DNA from: Thiobacillus sp. UBA6205
GTDB lineage: Bacteria > Pseudomonadota > Gammaproteobacteria > Burkholderiales > Thiobacillaceae
Assembly: GCA_002421825.1 (NCBI GenBank)
Contig: DISR01000039.1
Span: forward strand, 1-14,874
Direction: 5' to 3'
Length of the DNA: 14,874 nucleotides
Below are positions 1 through 7,016 of the stretch, in pieces. The position numbers and the translations under genes are program-made. Each line of letters starts with the position of its first letter. Position 1 is the stretch's first letter. Below the pieces are notes generated by a model. The model did not search any database. It was not told where the DNA came from and saw nothing but the letters and a program-made list of their open reading frames with translations.

Positions 1-806
1 TGTTGCCGAAGTTGCCCGAAGGCACGCAGAAGGCGACCTGCTCGTCGTTGCTCGCGGTGGCCGCGAAATAGCCCTTGAAGTAATACACGATCTGCGCCGC
101 GTCCCGCGCCCAGTTGATCGAGTTGACCGCGCCGATCTTGTACCTGGCCTTGAAGGCGGCGTCGTTGGACACGGCTTTCACCATGTCCTGGCAGTCGTCG
201 AACACGCCGTGCACGGCGATGTTGAAGATGTTGGGGTCCTGCAGTGAAAACATCTGCGCCTGCTGGAAGCGCGTCATGCCATGCTCGGGCGAGAGCATGA
301 ACACACGGATGCCATTTTTCCCGCGCATGGCGTATTCGGCCGCCGAGCCGGTATCGCCCGAGGTGGCGCCGACGATATTGATGCTCTCCTGGCGGCGAGC
401 GAGTTCGTATTCGAACAGGTTGCCCAGCAACTGCATGGCCATGTCCTTGAAGGCCAGGGTCGGACCGTTGGACAGCGACAGCAGGTGCAGGCCGGGTTCC
501 AGGGTCAGCAGCGGCGTGATGTCTTCGGCGTTCTGGCCTTCGCGCACGAAGTGGTAGGTCTGCGCGGTGTAGGTCTTGTCGATCAGCGCCTTGAGCTCGG
601 CGGCGGGGATGTCGTCGACGAAGCGCGAAATGATGGCGAAGGCCAGCTCGCGGTAATTCATGCCGCGCATGGCGGCAAGGTCGTCCTCGCCGAAATGCGG
701 GTAGGTTTCCGGCATGTACAAGCCGCCATCGGGCGCGAGTCCGCCCAGCAGGATGTCGGTGAAGCCTTGAGCCGGAGATTGTCCGCGGGTGCTGATGTAT
801 TTCATG
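1..806 (-). CDS. thrC: Threonine synthase, N-terminal part (C-terminus beyond window)
   Basis: PLP-dependent enzyme that converts O-phosphohomoserine to threonine and phosphate, the last step of threonine synthesis, in the cytoplasm. The frame starts at an ATG giving MKYISTRGQ and runs off the window edge after 268 codons; the family is usually about 470 residues, so roughly the N-terminal 55-60% is present. Residues 1-80 match the N-terminal domain (LLGGLAPDGGLYMPE). The PLP lysine lies in LAFKD (K120) and the glycine-rich phosphate-binding segment GATSGDTGSAA is at about 146-156. The gene lies 42 nt after hom, consistent with a hom-thrC operon. No good Shine-Dalgarno sequence precedes the start. 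The truncation is an artefact of the window edge. Identity is very secure. Confidence 0.97.
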
Positions 807-848
807 GTTCGGTGGGGCGTAAGGGATCAGGCTTTCACCCTTCCCCCT

Positions 849-2165
849 TCACTTTCCTAAAGTTTCCAGTCGGATGCGGGTGACCTTGCCCTGCACGGAA
901 GCAAGCCCCTCGATGCGGGCCATGGCCGAGTTCATCTGCTTTTCCAGGGTTTCGTGCGTGAGCAGGATGAGGTCGGTGCTGGCCTCGCCCTCTTCCGGTT
1001 CGCGCTGCATCAGCGCGTCGATGGAAATGTCGGCATCGGCGAGGATGCGGGTGATGTCGGCGAGCACGCCGGTCTCGTCGGCCACGCGCATGCGCAGGTA
1101 GTAGGCGGTCTCCACTTCGTCCATCGGCAGGATGGGCAGGTCGGCGTGCAGCGCGTCGGGCTGGAAGGCCAGGTGCGGCACGCGGTGGTGCGGGTCGGCG
1201 GTGGCGAGGCGCGTGACATCGACGAGGTCGGCCACCACGGCGGAAGCGGTCGGCTCGGCACCGGCGCCGGCGCCGTAATACAGGGTGGGGCCGACGGCGT
1301 CGCCCATCACCAGCACCGCATTCATGGCGCCGTTCACGTTGGCGATCAGGCGCTTCTCCGGAATCAGCGTGGGATGCACGCGCAGCTCGATGCCATTCGG
1401 ACGACGCCGGGTAATGCCCAGCAGCTTGATGCGGTAACCCAGTTGCTCGGCGTATTTCACGTCCTCGCCGGTGAGCCTGGTGATGCCCTCGGTATAGGCC
1501 TTGTCGAACTGCACCGGGATGCCGAAGGCGATGGCCGACAGGATGGTGAGCTTGTGCGCCGCATCGATGCCCTCCACGTCGAAGGTCGGGTCGGCCTCGG
1601 CATAGCCCAGGCGCTGCGCCTCGGCCAGCACGGTGTCGAAGCCCGAGCCTTTCTCGCGCATTTCCGACAGGATGAAGTTGGTGGTGCCGTTGATGATGCC
1701 GGCGACCCAGTCGATGCGGTTGGCGGTGAGGCCTTCGCGGATGGCCTTGATGATGGGAATGCCGCCGGCGACCGCGGCTTCGAATGCCACCATCACGCCC
1801 TTGGCCTGGGCCGCGGCGAATATCTCGTTGCCGTGTTTGGCCACCAGATGCTTGTTGGCGGTGACAACGTGCTTGCCGTTCTCGATCGCCTTCATCACCA
1901 GCTCCTTGGCCGGCGAGAGGCCGCCGATCAGTTCCACGACGATGTCGATGTCGGGATTGTCGACCACTTCGAAAGGATCGGCGGTCAGGGCGAGGCCGGC
2001 ACCGTTGTGCTTTTGCGCCTTCTTGAGGTCGCGCACTGCCGCCATCGTGACCTGGATTTCGCGGCCGGCGCGGCGGGTGATTTCCTGCTGGTTGCGGCGC
2101 AATACGGTCAAGGTGCCGCCGCCGACGGTACCGAGCCCCAGCAAACCTACTTTGATTGGTTTCAT
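849..2165 (-). CDS. hom: Homoserine dehydrogenase
   Basis: Reduces aspartate semialdehyde to homoserine with NAD(P)H, the branch point to threonine and methionine. It is the monofunctional form of 438 residues, without an aspartokinase domain. The Rossmann motif GLGTVGGG is at residues 10-17. TANK (102-105, with the conserved lysine) and the homoserine dehydrogenase signature around LGYAEADPTFDVEG (187-200) followed by K205 are intact. An ACT domain at about 355-435 (YYLRMRVADETGVLADIT) suggests feedback control by threonine, as known for this family. I chose the ATG giving MKPIKVGLLG because the open frame upstream lies inside alaA and adds non-homologous residues. It is 19 nt after alaA and 42 nt before thrC, probably one operon. 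Confidence 0.97.
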   Translation of the reverse strand: MKPIKVGLLGLGTVGGGTLTVLRRNQQEITRRAGREIQVTMAAVRDLKKAQKHNGAGLALTADPFEVVDNPDIDIVVELIGGLSPAKELVMKAIENGKHVVTANKHLVAKHGNEIFAAAQAKGVMVAFEAAVAGGIPIIKAIREGLTANRIDWVAGIINGTTNFILSEMREKGSGFDTVLAEAQRLGYAEADPTFDVEGIDAAHKLTILSAIAFGIPVQFDKAYTEGITRLTGEDVKYAEQLGYRIKLLGITRRRPNGIELRVHPTLIPEKRLIANVNGAMNAVLVMGDAVGPTLYYGAGAGAEPTASAVVADLVDVTRLATADPHHRVPHLAFQPDALHADLPILPMDEVETAYYLRMRVADETGVLADITRILADADISIDALMQREPEEGEASTDLILLTHETLEKQMNSAMARIEGLASVQGKVTRIRLETLGK

Positions 2166-2184
2166 ACGTGTAAAGCTTTCTGAA

Positions 2185-3426
2185 TTATTTATGGCGCTTG
2201 CGATCGAGGAAACGTCCGACACGACCGATCGCTTCGCGCAGGTCTTCCTCGTGCGGCAGGAACACCACGCGGATATGGTCGGGGTGCGGCCAGTTGAAGC
2301 CGGTGCCCTGCACCACCAGCACCCGTTCCTCTTCCAGCATTTCGAGGATGAACTGCTGGTCGTTGCGGATGGGGTAGACCTTGGGGTCGAGCCTGGGGAA
2401 CAGGTACATCGCCGCCTGCGGCTTCACGCAGGACACGCCGGGAATCTGCGTGAGCAGTTCCCAGGCCAGGTCGCGCTGGCGCGCCAGCCTGCCGCCCGGC
2501 GCCACCAGGTCGTTGATGCTCTGGTAGCCGCCCAGCGCGGTCTGGATGCCGTACTGGCCAGGCACGTTGGAACACAGGCGCATGGAGGCGAGGATGTTCA
2601 GGCCCTCGATATAGTCGCGGGCATGGCGGCTGTCGCCGGAAATCACCAGCCAGCCGGCACGGTAGCCGCAGGCGCGATAGTTCTTGGACAGGCCGTTGAA
2701 GGTAACGATCAGCACGTCCTCGGCCAGCGAAGCGATCGAAGTGTGCGTGGCGCCGTCGTACAGCACCTTGTCGTAGATCTCGTCGGCGTAGATGATCAAC
2801 TGATGCTGGCGCGCAAGTTCGATGATTTCCTTCAACAACTCGTCCGGATACAGCGTACCGGTGGGATTGTTGGGATTGATCACCACGATCGCGCGCGTGT
2901 TGGACGTGATCTTGGCCTTGATATCGGCAATGTCCGGCAGCCAGCCCGCGCCCTCGTCGCACATGTAATGGCGCGGCGTGCCGCCACCGAGGCTGACGGC
3001 CGCCGTCCACAGCGGGTAGTCCGGCGCCGGCACCAGCACTTCGTCGCCGTTGTTCAGCAGCGCCTGCATGGCCATCACGATCAGTTCGGAGACGCCGTTG
3101 CCGACGATGATGTCGTCGACGTCCACGCCCTTGATGCCCTTTTCCTGCGTGTAGTGCATGATCGCCTTGCGCGCGGAGAACAGGCCTTTTGATTCGCTGT
3201 AGCCCGAGGCATTCTGCATGTTGCGGATCACGTCCTGGACGATCTCCTCAGGCGCCTCGAAGCCGAAGGGCGCGGGATTGCCGATGTTGAGCTTGATGAT
3301 GCGCTGGCCCTCATCCTCCATCTGGCGCGCGCGCGCCATCACCGGACCGCGAATGTCGTAACAGACGCTTTCCAGCTTGCCGGATTTCTTGACGGGCCTG
3401 AGCATCGGCGCCCCTGCATCATTCAT
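2185..3426 (-). CDS. alaA: Alanine/pyruvate transaminase (AlaA-type, class I/II aminotransferase)
   Basis: PLP-dependent fold-type I aminotransferase of 413 residues, close over its whole length to Escherichia coli AlaA (YfbQ), which makes alanine from pyruvate and glutamate. Visible landmarks are KLNIGNPAPFGF (45-56), SGYSESKG, APDYPLW (134-140), NPNNPTG (184-190), DEIYDK (215-220), the PLP lysine in NGLSKNY (K248) and the carboxylate-binding arginine in HIRVV (R386). The ATG has a fair Shine-Dalgarno sequence (AGGA, 7 nt spacing); an in-frame ATG seven codons later is possible but has less support. It heads alaA-hom-thrC and is divergent from the DUF498 gene. In vivo substrate preference is inferred from family resemblance. 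Confidence 0.93.
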   Translation of the reverse strand: MNDAGAPMLRPVKKSGKLESVCYDIRGPVMARARQMEDEGQRIIKLNIGNPAPFGFEAPEEIVQDVIRNMQNASGYSESKGLFSARKAIMHYTQEKGIKGVDVDDIIVGNGVSELIVMAMQALLNNGDEVLVPAPDYPLWTAAVSLGGGTPRHYMCDEGAGWLPDIADIKAKITSNTRAIVVINPNNPTGTLYPDELLKEIIELARQHQLIIYADEIYDKVLYDGATHTSIASLAEDVLIVTFNGLSKNYRACGYRAGWLVISGDSRHARDYIEGLNILASMRLCSNVPGQYGIQTALGGYQSINDLVAPGGRLARQRDLAWELLTQIPGVSCVKPQAAMYLFPRLDPKVYPIRNDQQFILEMLEEERVLVVQGTGFNWPHPDHIRVVFLPHEEDLREAIGRVGRFLDRKRHK

Positions 3427-3443
3427 GGAATTTTCCTGAAAAT

Positions 3444-3460
3444 GCCCTGAAAATCAGGGC
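3444..3460 (-). promoter_or_regulatory. 7-bp inverted repeat in the alaA leader
   Basis: GCCCTGA and TCAGGGC flank a 3-nt spacer, a perfect dyad between the predicted alaA transcription start and its Shine-Dalgarno sequence. In RNA it forms a 7-bp stem. The 9-mer ATTTTCAGG of its right arm is repeated at 3435-3443 directly over the ribosome-binding site, so the left arm could pair with either copy. It could equally be a protein operator, since it also lies between divergent genes. No T-tract follows, so it is not an intrinsic terminator. Confidence 0.5.
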
Positions 3461-3474
3461 TTAGAAAGGATATG

Positions 3475-3503
3475 ATTTTACTTGAGCCGGACTGCCCCGG
3501 CAA
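3475..3503 (-). promoter_or_regulatory. Sigma-70-type promoter for alaA-hom-thrC
   Basis: Read on the minus strand, TTGCCG (3503..3498) is separated by exactly 17 nt from TAAAAT (3480..3475). This is a good match to the TTGACA-17-TATAAT consensus. The start point would fall near 3468, about 40 nt before the alaA ATG. Prediction from sequence only. Confidence 0.6.
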
Positions 3504-3516
3504 ACAGAGACCTGCC

Positions 3517-3888
3517 TTGAAGTTGCACCTGAACAGCCCGGACGGGCATTATCAATTTACCGGCTACGGCGACGACCACGTGCTGGTCAACGGCCAGCGC
3601 CTGGACTTCGGACTGGTGGTGAGCCCCAGCCTGCTGGAGCGGGAAGTTTTCCGGGGCCTGGCCTTCGAGGCGCTGGAAGTCGCCCATTTCGAATGGCTGC
3701 GCCAGCAGCAGGTGGAAATCGTCCTGCTGGGAACCGGTCCGAAGCTGCGCTTTCCCCATCCTTCCCTGACACGCCCGCTGATCGAAGCCGGCATCGGGCT
3801 GGAGGTCATGGACAACGGTGCTGCCTGCCGCACGTACAACCTGCTCGCATCGGAAGGGCGGGAGGTAATGGCTGTAATACTGGCTTAA
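3517..3888 (+). CDS. Mth938-like (DUF498) domain protein
   Basis: Small cytoplasmic protein of 123 residues of the Mth938/Xcc1710/NDUFAF3-like family. Its biochemical role in bacteria is not established; the mitochondrial relative is a complex I assembly factor. The sequence shows family hallmarks: an N-terminal KLHL, FTGYGDDHVLVNGQR, a middle EIVLLGTGPKLRFPHP and a C-terminal GIGLEVMDNGAACRTYNLLASEGREVMAVIL. I chose TTG at 3517 as the start because it gives the family-typical MKLHL N-terminus. The upstream ATG at 3472 has AAGGA only 1 nt away, adds 15 non-homologous residues and coincides with a possible -10 element (TATGAT, 3471-3476). It is the only plus-strand gene here, divergent from alaA and convergent with the HAD gene, with stop codons overlapping at TTAA. 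Confidence 0.85.
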   Translation: MKLHLNSPDGHYQFTGYGDDHVLVNGQRLDFGLVVSPSLLEREVFRGLAFEALEVAHFEWLRQQQVEIVLLGTGPKLRFPHPSLTRPLIEAGIGLEVMDNGAACRTYNLLASEGREVMAVILA

Positions 3889-4544
3889 ACCAAACCGTCC
3901 ATTACATCGCGGAAGGAATGGATCGCCTGGAACTCCTCCGGGTCCTTCTCGGGCAGCCTGGTATCTGGAAAGCGCACCGCCAGCAAATGCTCGATACCGT
4001 AAGCCTGGGCGCTGCGCAGCACCGGCAGGCTGTCGTCCACCAGCAAGGTCGATTCTGGATCGAATGGTTCGCGTTCCTGCAAGCTGATCCAGAACGCCGG
4101 GTTCTCCTTGGGCAGGCCGAGGTCGTGCGAAGAATGCAGCGCGTCGAAATAAGCCTCCAGTCCGGTCTTGCGCATCTTTAGTGCCAGGCTCTTGCGGTGC
4201 GCGTTGGTCACCAGCGCCACGCGCTTGCCGGCGCAGCGAGCGGCCTTGAGGAATTCGGGCACGTCGGGATGGACGGCGATGAGGTGCGCCACTTCTTCCT
4301 TGAGTTCGGCGATGTCGAGACCCAGTTCGCAACTCCAGAAATCCACGCAATACCATTCCAGGCTGCCGGCGCGGTGATGGTAGCGGCTGGAAAGTTCCTG
4401 CTTGGCCTGGTCGAGGGAAATCTTCTGTTTTTCCGCGAACCGCAGCGGCACATGCTCGCGCCAGAAATGGTTGTCGTAGTAGAGGTCCAGCAGGGTGCCG
4501 TCCATGTCGAGCAGGACGGTCCGGACTTTTGCCCAATCCAGCAT
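3885..4544 (-). CDS. yrfG: HAD-superfamily hydrolase, YrfG-like GMP/IMP nucleotidase
   Basis: A 219-residue HAD phosphatase resembling E. coli YrfG, a purine nucleoside 5'-monophosphate phosphatase; the substrate here is inferred by similarity. All four HAD motifs are visible: LLDMDGTLLDL with D13 and D15 (I), VTNAH with T113 (II), LGLPKENP with K146 (III) and LLVDDS with D170/D171 (IV). The cap region contains WYCVDFWSCELGLDI, shared with YrfG. The ATG overlaps the rpoS stop as TGATG and has no recognisable Shine-Dalgarno sequence of its own, so translation probably depends on reinitiation after rpoS. Its TAA overlaps the stop of the convergent DUF498 gene. Last gene of the surE-pcm-nlpD-rpoS unit. 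Confidence 0.88.
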   Translation of the reverse strand: MLDWAKVRTVLLDMDGTLLDLYYDNHFWREHVPLRFAEKQKISLDQAKQELSSRYHHRAGSLEWYCVDFWSCELGLDIAELKEEVAHLIAVHPDVPEFLKAARCAGKRVALVTNAHRKSLALKMRKTGLEAYFDALHSSHDLGLPKENPAFWISLQEREPFDPESTLLVDDSLPVLRSAQAYGIEHLLAVRFPDTRLPEKDPEEFQAIHSFRDVMDGLV

Positions 4545-5488
4545 CAGAAGAGCTGGTCTTTGGACACGCCCTTGCGGCGCAGCATCTGGCGCAGCACGCG
4601 CAGCGCCTCCATCTGGATCTGGCGCACGCGCTCGCGCGTCACTTTAAGATCAGAGGCCAGGTCTTCCAGGGTGGCGATATCGTTGTTGTTGATGCCGAAA
4701 CGGCGCTCGATCACCCAGCGCTGCTTGTCGTTCAACTGCTCCAGCCATTCATGTACGTGATGCTGGATTTCCGCGTGGTGCAGGATATCCTCGGGCATAT
4801 CCGCATTGTCGTCGGCGATGGCTTCCCCCAGGGAGAGATTGGGGTCGATATCAAGCGGCGCATCGAGCGAGGCCACGCGCTCGTTGAGGGCGAGCACGCG
4901 GCGCACCTCTTCCACCTCGTGGCCGGTGAGACTGGCGATATCCTCGTAGCCCGGGTCGGTCACGCCATGCGTTTCCAGATGACGCTGCGCACGCAGGAAA
5001 ATATTGAGTTCCTTGATGACGTGCACCGGCAGCCGGATGGTGCGCGACTGGTTCATGATGGCGCGCTCGATGTTCTGGCGTATCCACCAGGTGGCGTAGG
5101 TGGAAAAGCGGAAGCCGCGCTCGGGGTCGAATTTTTCCAGGGCGTGGATGAGGCCGAGGTTGCCCTCTTCCACCAGATCGAGCAGGGTCAGGCCGCGGTT
5201 GGCATAGTGCTTGGCAATGTTCACCACCAGCCGCAGGTTGTGTTCGATCATTTTCTGGCGCGCCTCGAAGTCTCCGTCGCGGGTGCGGCGCGCCAGCGCC
5301 ACTTCCTGCTCCGGCGTCAGCAGCGCCGACTGGCCGATGTCGTTGAGGTAGAGCTGGGTGACATCGAACTGGAAATCGAAATCGTCCGGGGCATAGGCAG
5401 GCTCCTGCTCTGCGGCCTCCTCGCCGGCTGCGGATTGCTCGCCGAGTTCTTGTCCCTGTTCTTCAATTGGCTCTTCTTCGCGACTCAT
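4544..5488 (-). CDS. rpoS: RNA polymerase sigma factor RpoS (stationary phase/general stress)
   Basis: Sigma-70-family protein of 314 residues. After a glutamate-rich N-terminal stretch (1-36), region 1.2 is at about 42-76 (DVTQLYLNDIGQSALLTPEQEVALAR). Region 2 is at 77-150, including NLRLVVNIAKHYANRGL, DLVEEGNLGLIHALEKFDPERGFRFSTYATWWIRQ and the RTIRLP junction. Region 3 is at about 155-235. Region 4 has the helix-turn-helix TLEDLASDLKVTRERVRQIQ (273-292). Length and the absence of a large non-conserved region 1 favour RpoS over RpoD, and the position after nlpD is the classical rpoS context. GGAG lies 5 nt before the ATG, inside the end of nlpD, and the ATG overlaps the nlpD stop (ATGA). 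A promoter inside nlpD, known in E. coli, could not be confirmed. Confidence 0.95.
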   Translation of the reverse strand: MSREEEPIEEQGQELGEQSAAGEEAAEQEPAYAPDDFDFQFDVTQLYLNDIGQSALLTPEQEVALARRTRDGDFEARQKMIEHNLRLVVNIAKHYANRGLTLLDLVEEGNLGLIHALEKFDPERGFRFSTYATWWIRQNIERAIMNQSRTIRLPVHVIKELNIFLRAQRHLETHGVTDPGYEDIASLTGHEVEEVRRVLALNERVASLDAPLDIDPNLSLGEAIADDNADMPEDILHHAEIQHHVHEWLEQLNDKQRWVIERRFGINNNDIATLEDLASDLKVTRERVRQIQMEALRVLRQMLRRKGVSKDQLF

Positions 5489-6363
5489 TTACGCTCCGGC
5501 AGGTATTTCAATGGGTCCAGCGGTTTCCCATACTGGCGAACTTCAAAGTGCAGCTTGACGCGGTCGCTGCCGGTATCCCCCATCTCGGCAATTTTCTGGC
5601 CGCCCTTGACCCAGTCGCCCTCCTTCGCCAGCAGCGCCTGATTGTGCGCATAGGCAGTCAGAAATTCATCCGAGTGTTTGACTATGAGCATTTTTCCATA
5701 GCCGCGCAAGCCGTCGCCGCTGTATACCACCTTGCCCGATGCCACCGCAATTACCGGAGAATTGCGCTCGCCCGCGATGTCGATACCCTTGCCACCGCCC
5801 TGTCCAAAAACGCCCAGCAGCTTCCCGCTCGCCGGCCAGCGCCATGGGCTTTCATCGCCGCCATCCGCAAGCTCAGCCGGCTTCGGCTGCACTGGAGCCG
5901 CGGGCTTTGCAGTGGCCGCGGCAGGGGCAGGTCTCGGCGCCGACACTTCGGCCCAGTTGGCTTCGCTGTATGCCAGGCGCAGCGCCCTGGGTTCGTTCAG
6001 CAAGGGCGTCTCTTCTTCCAGCGATTGAAGCGTTAACGGCGCGGCTTCGCGCACAGGGAGTATTTCCACTCCCCTGGCACGGTTCGCCGCGGCCTCCGGC
6101 GAGGCGAGCCGCAGGACCTGACCGGCTTTTATGACATCGGGCGACTCAAGATTGTTCCAGGCTGCGAGGTCGCGGTAGTCCAGGCCATTATCGAAGGCGA
6201 TGGCGTAGAGCGTGTCGCCCTTTTGCACGACGTACTCTCCGGCCCCCGGCTTGATCTGCTCAGCGCCGCCGGCAGCCTGGGTCTTGTCCTTGATCGGCGC
6301 AAAGCCCGGCCCTTCGCAACCGGCAAGCACCAACAGGGCGAGAACGGCGGCAATCAGCCTCAC
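5485..6363 (-). CDS. nlpD: NlpD-type lipoprotein with LysM and degenerate LytM (M23) domains
   Basis: Outer-membrane-anchored lipoprotein of 292 residues. In E. coli the homologue activates the septal amidase AmiC. The signal peptide ends in a lipobox LAGC (Cys16). A LysM peptidoglycan-binding domain is at about 43-86 (YVVQKGDTLYAIA..PDVIKAGQVL). A Pro/Ala-rich linker (140-165) leads to a LytM domain at about 178-286. The metal ligands of active M23 peptidases are missing: the HxGxD motif reads G191-K-G-I-D195 and the HxH motif reads K270-L-H272. This matches non-catalytic NlpD. The start is GTG, in a GTGA overlap with the pcm stop and preceded by GGGGG about 5 nt upstream. It overlaps rpoS downstream. 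Confidence 0.94.
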   Translation of the reverse strand: MRLIAAVLALLVLAGCEGPGFAPIKDKTQAAGGAEQIKPGAGEYVVQKGDTLYAIAFDNGLDYRDLAAWNNLESPDVIKAGQVLRLASPEAAANRARGVEILPVREAAPLTLQSLEEETPLLNEPRALRLAYSEANWAEVSAPRPAPAAATAKPAAPVQPKPAELADGGDESPWRWPASGKLLGVFGQGGGKGIDIAGERNSPVIAVASGKVVYSGDGLRGYGKMLIVKHSDEFLTAYAHNQALLAKEGDWVKGGQKIAEMGDTGSDRVKLHFEVRQYGKPLDPLKYLPERK

Positions 6364-7016
6364 GAGACCCCCGGCAGCAAAGGCACGAACTTGACCGCTT
6401 CGAGTTTTTCTTCCAGAAACTCCTTGCCTTTGCGCGTCACCACCAGCAGCACCTGATGGTCATCCCCCAGCGGCATCACCAGGCGGCCGCCATCGGCAAG
6501 CTGGGCCTTGAGCATTGCCGGCACGGCGGCAAAAGCCGCAGCGATGACGATGGCGTCGTAAGGTGCAGCCTCGGCGTAGCCCTGCATGCCATCGCCGTGC
6601 TTGAGCTTGATATTGTGCAGGCGCAGTTCGCGCTGTCGCTTGCGGGTCTGGCCCACCAGGGCGGCAATGCGCTCGATACTCACCACTTCGCACGCAACCT
6701 GCGCCAGCACTGCCGCCTGATAGCCGCAGCCGGTGCCGACCTCGAGCGCACGTTGCAATTCGCGCCCGTTGCGCGCGAGTTCGGTCATGCGCGCGACGAT
6801 GTAAGGATTGGAAATGGTCTGGCCGAAGCCGATCGGCAGCGCGGTGTCTTCATAAGCCCGGCTGGCAAGCGCCTCGTCTATGAACAGATGGCGCGGCACG
6901 GCGCCCATGGCGGCCAGCACCATGGCGTCGCTGATGCCCTGCTCCCGCAGTCGCTCGACCATGCGACCGCGCGTGCGCGCGGATGTCATGCCGATGCCGG
7001 CGCGCGGATTATTCAT
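6360..7016 (-). CDS. pcm: Protein-L-isoaspartate O-methyltransferase
   Basis: Cytoplasmic repair enzyme of 218 residues that methylates L-isoaspartyl residues in aged proteins using S-adenosylmethionine. Visible motifs are MGAVPRHLFI (37-46), the substrate-binding segment GFGQTISNPYIVA (63-75), the SAM motif LEVGTGCGYQAAVLA (91-105), VVSIER with the acidic ribose contact at the end of strand 2, and YDAIVIAAA (about 153-161). The ATG overlaps the end of surE by 8 nt and has AGGA about 10 nt upstream. A second ATG at codon 10 (MTSARTRGRM) is a possible start. The C-terminus overlaps the GTG of nlpD. Function alongside rpoS fits long-term survival, as known in E. coli. Confidence 0.95.
   Translation of the reverse strand: MNNPRAGIGMTSARTRGRMVERLREQGISDAMVLAAMGAVPRHLFIDEALASRAYEDTALPIGFGQTISNPYIVARMTELARNGRELQRALEVGTGCGYQAAVLAQVACEVVSIERIAALVGQTRKRQRELRLHNIKLKHGDGMQGYAEAAPYDAIVIAAAFAAVPAMLKAQLADGGRLVMPLGDDHQVLLVVTRKGKEFLEEKLEAVKFVPLLPGVS

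Noticed and set aside
954..2183. A 409-codon open frame on the plus strand opposite hom
   Set aside because: Shadow of high-GC codon usage. The translation is low-complexity, rich in His/Gly/Asp/Val, with no domain, and hom on the other strand is fully conserved.
2166..2222. 19-codon upstream extension of hom
   Set aside because: It overlaps alaA and adds residues before the Rossmann strand that the family lacks.
1633..3192. A 519-codon plus-strand frame spanning hom and alaA
   Set aside because: It crosses two certain genes in antisense, matches no family and has no ribosome-binding site.
3472..3516. ATG-initiated 15-residue extension of the DUF498 protein
   Set aside because: Shine-Dalgarno spacing of 1 nt, non-homologous residues, and overlap with both promoter elements. 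The TTG start is preferred, though not proven.
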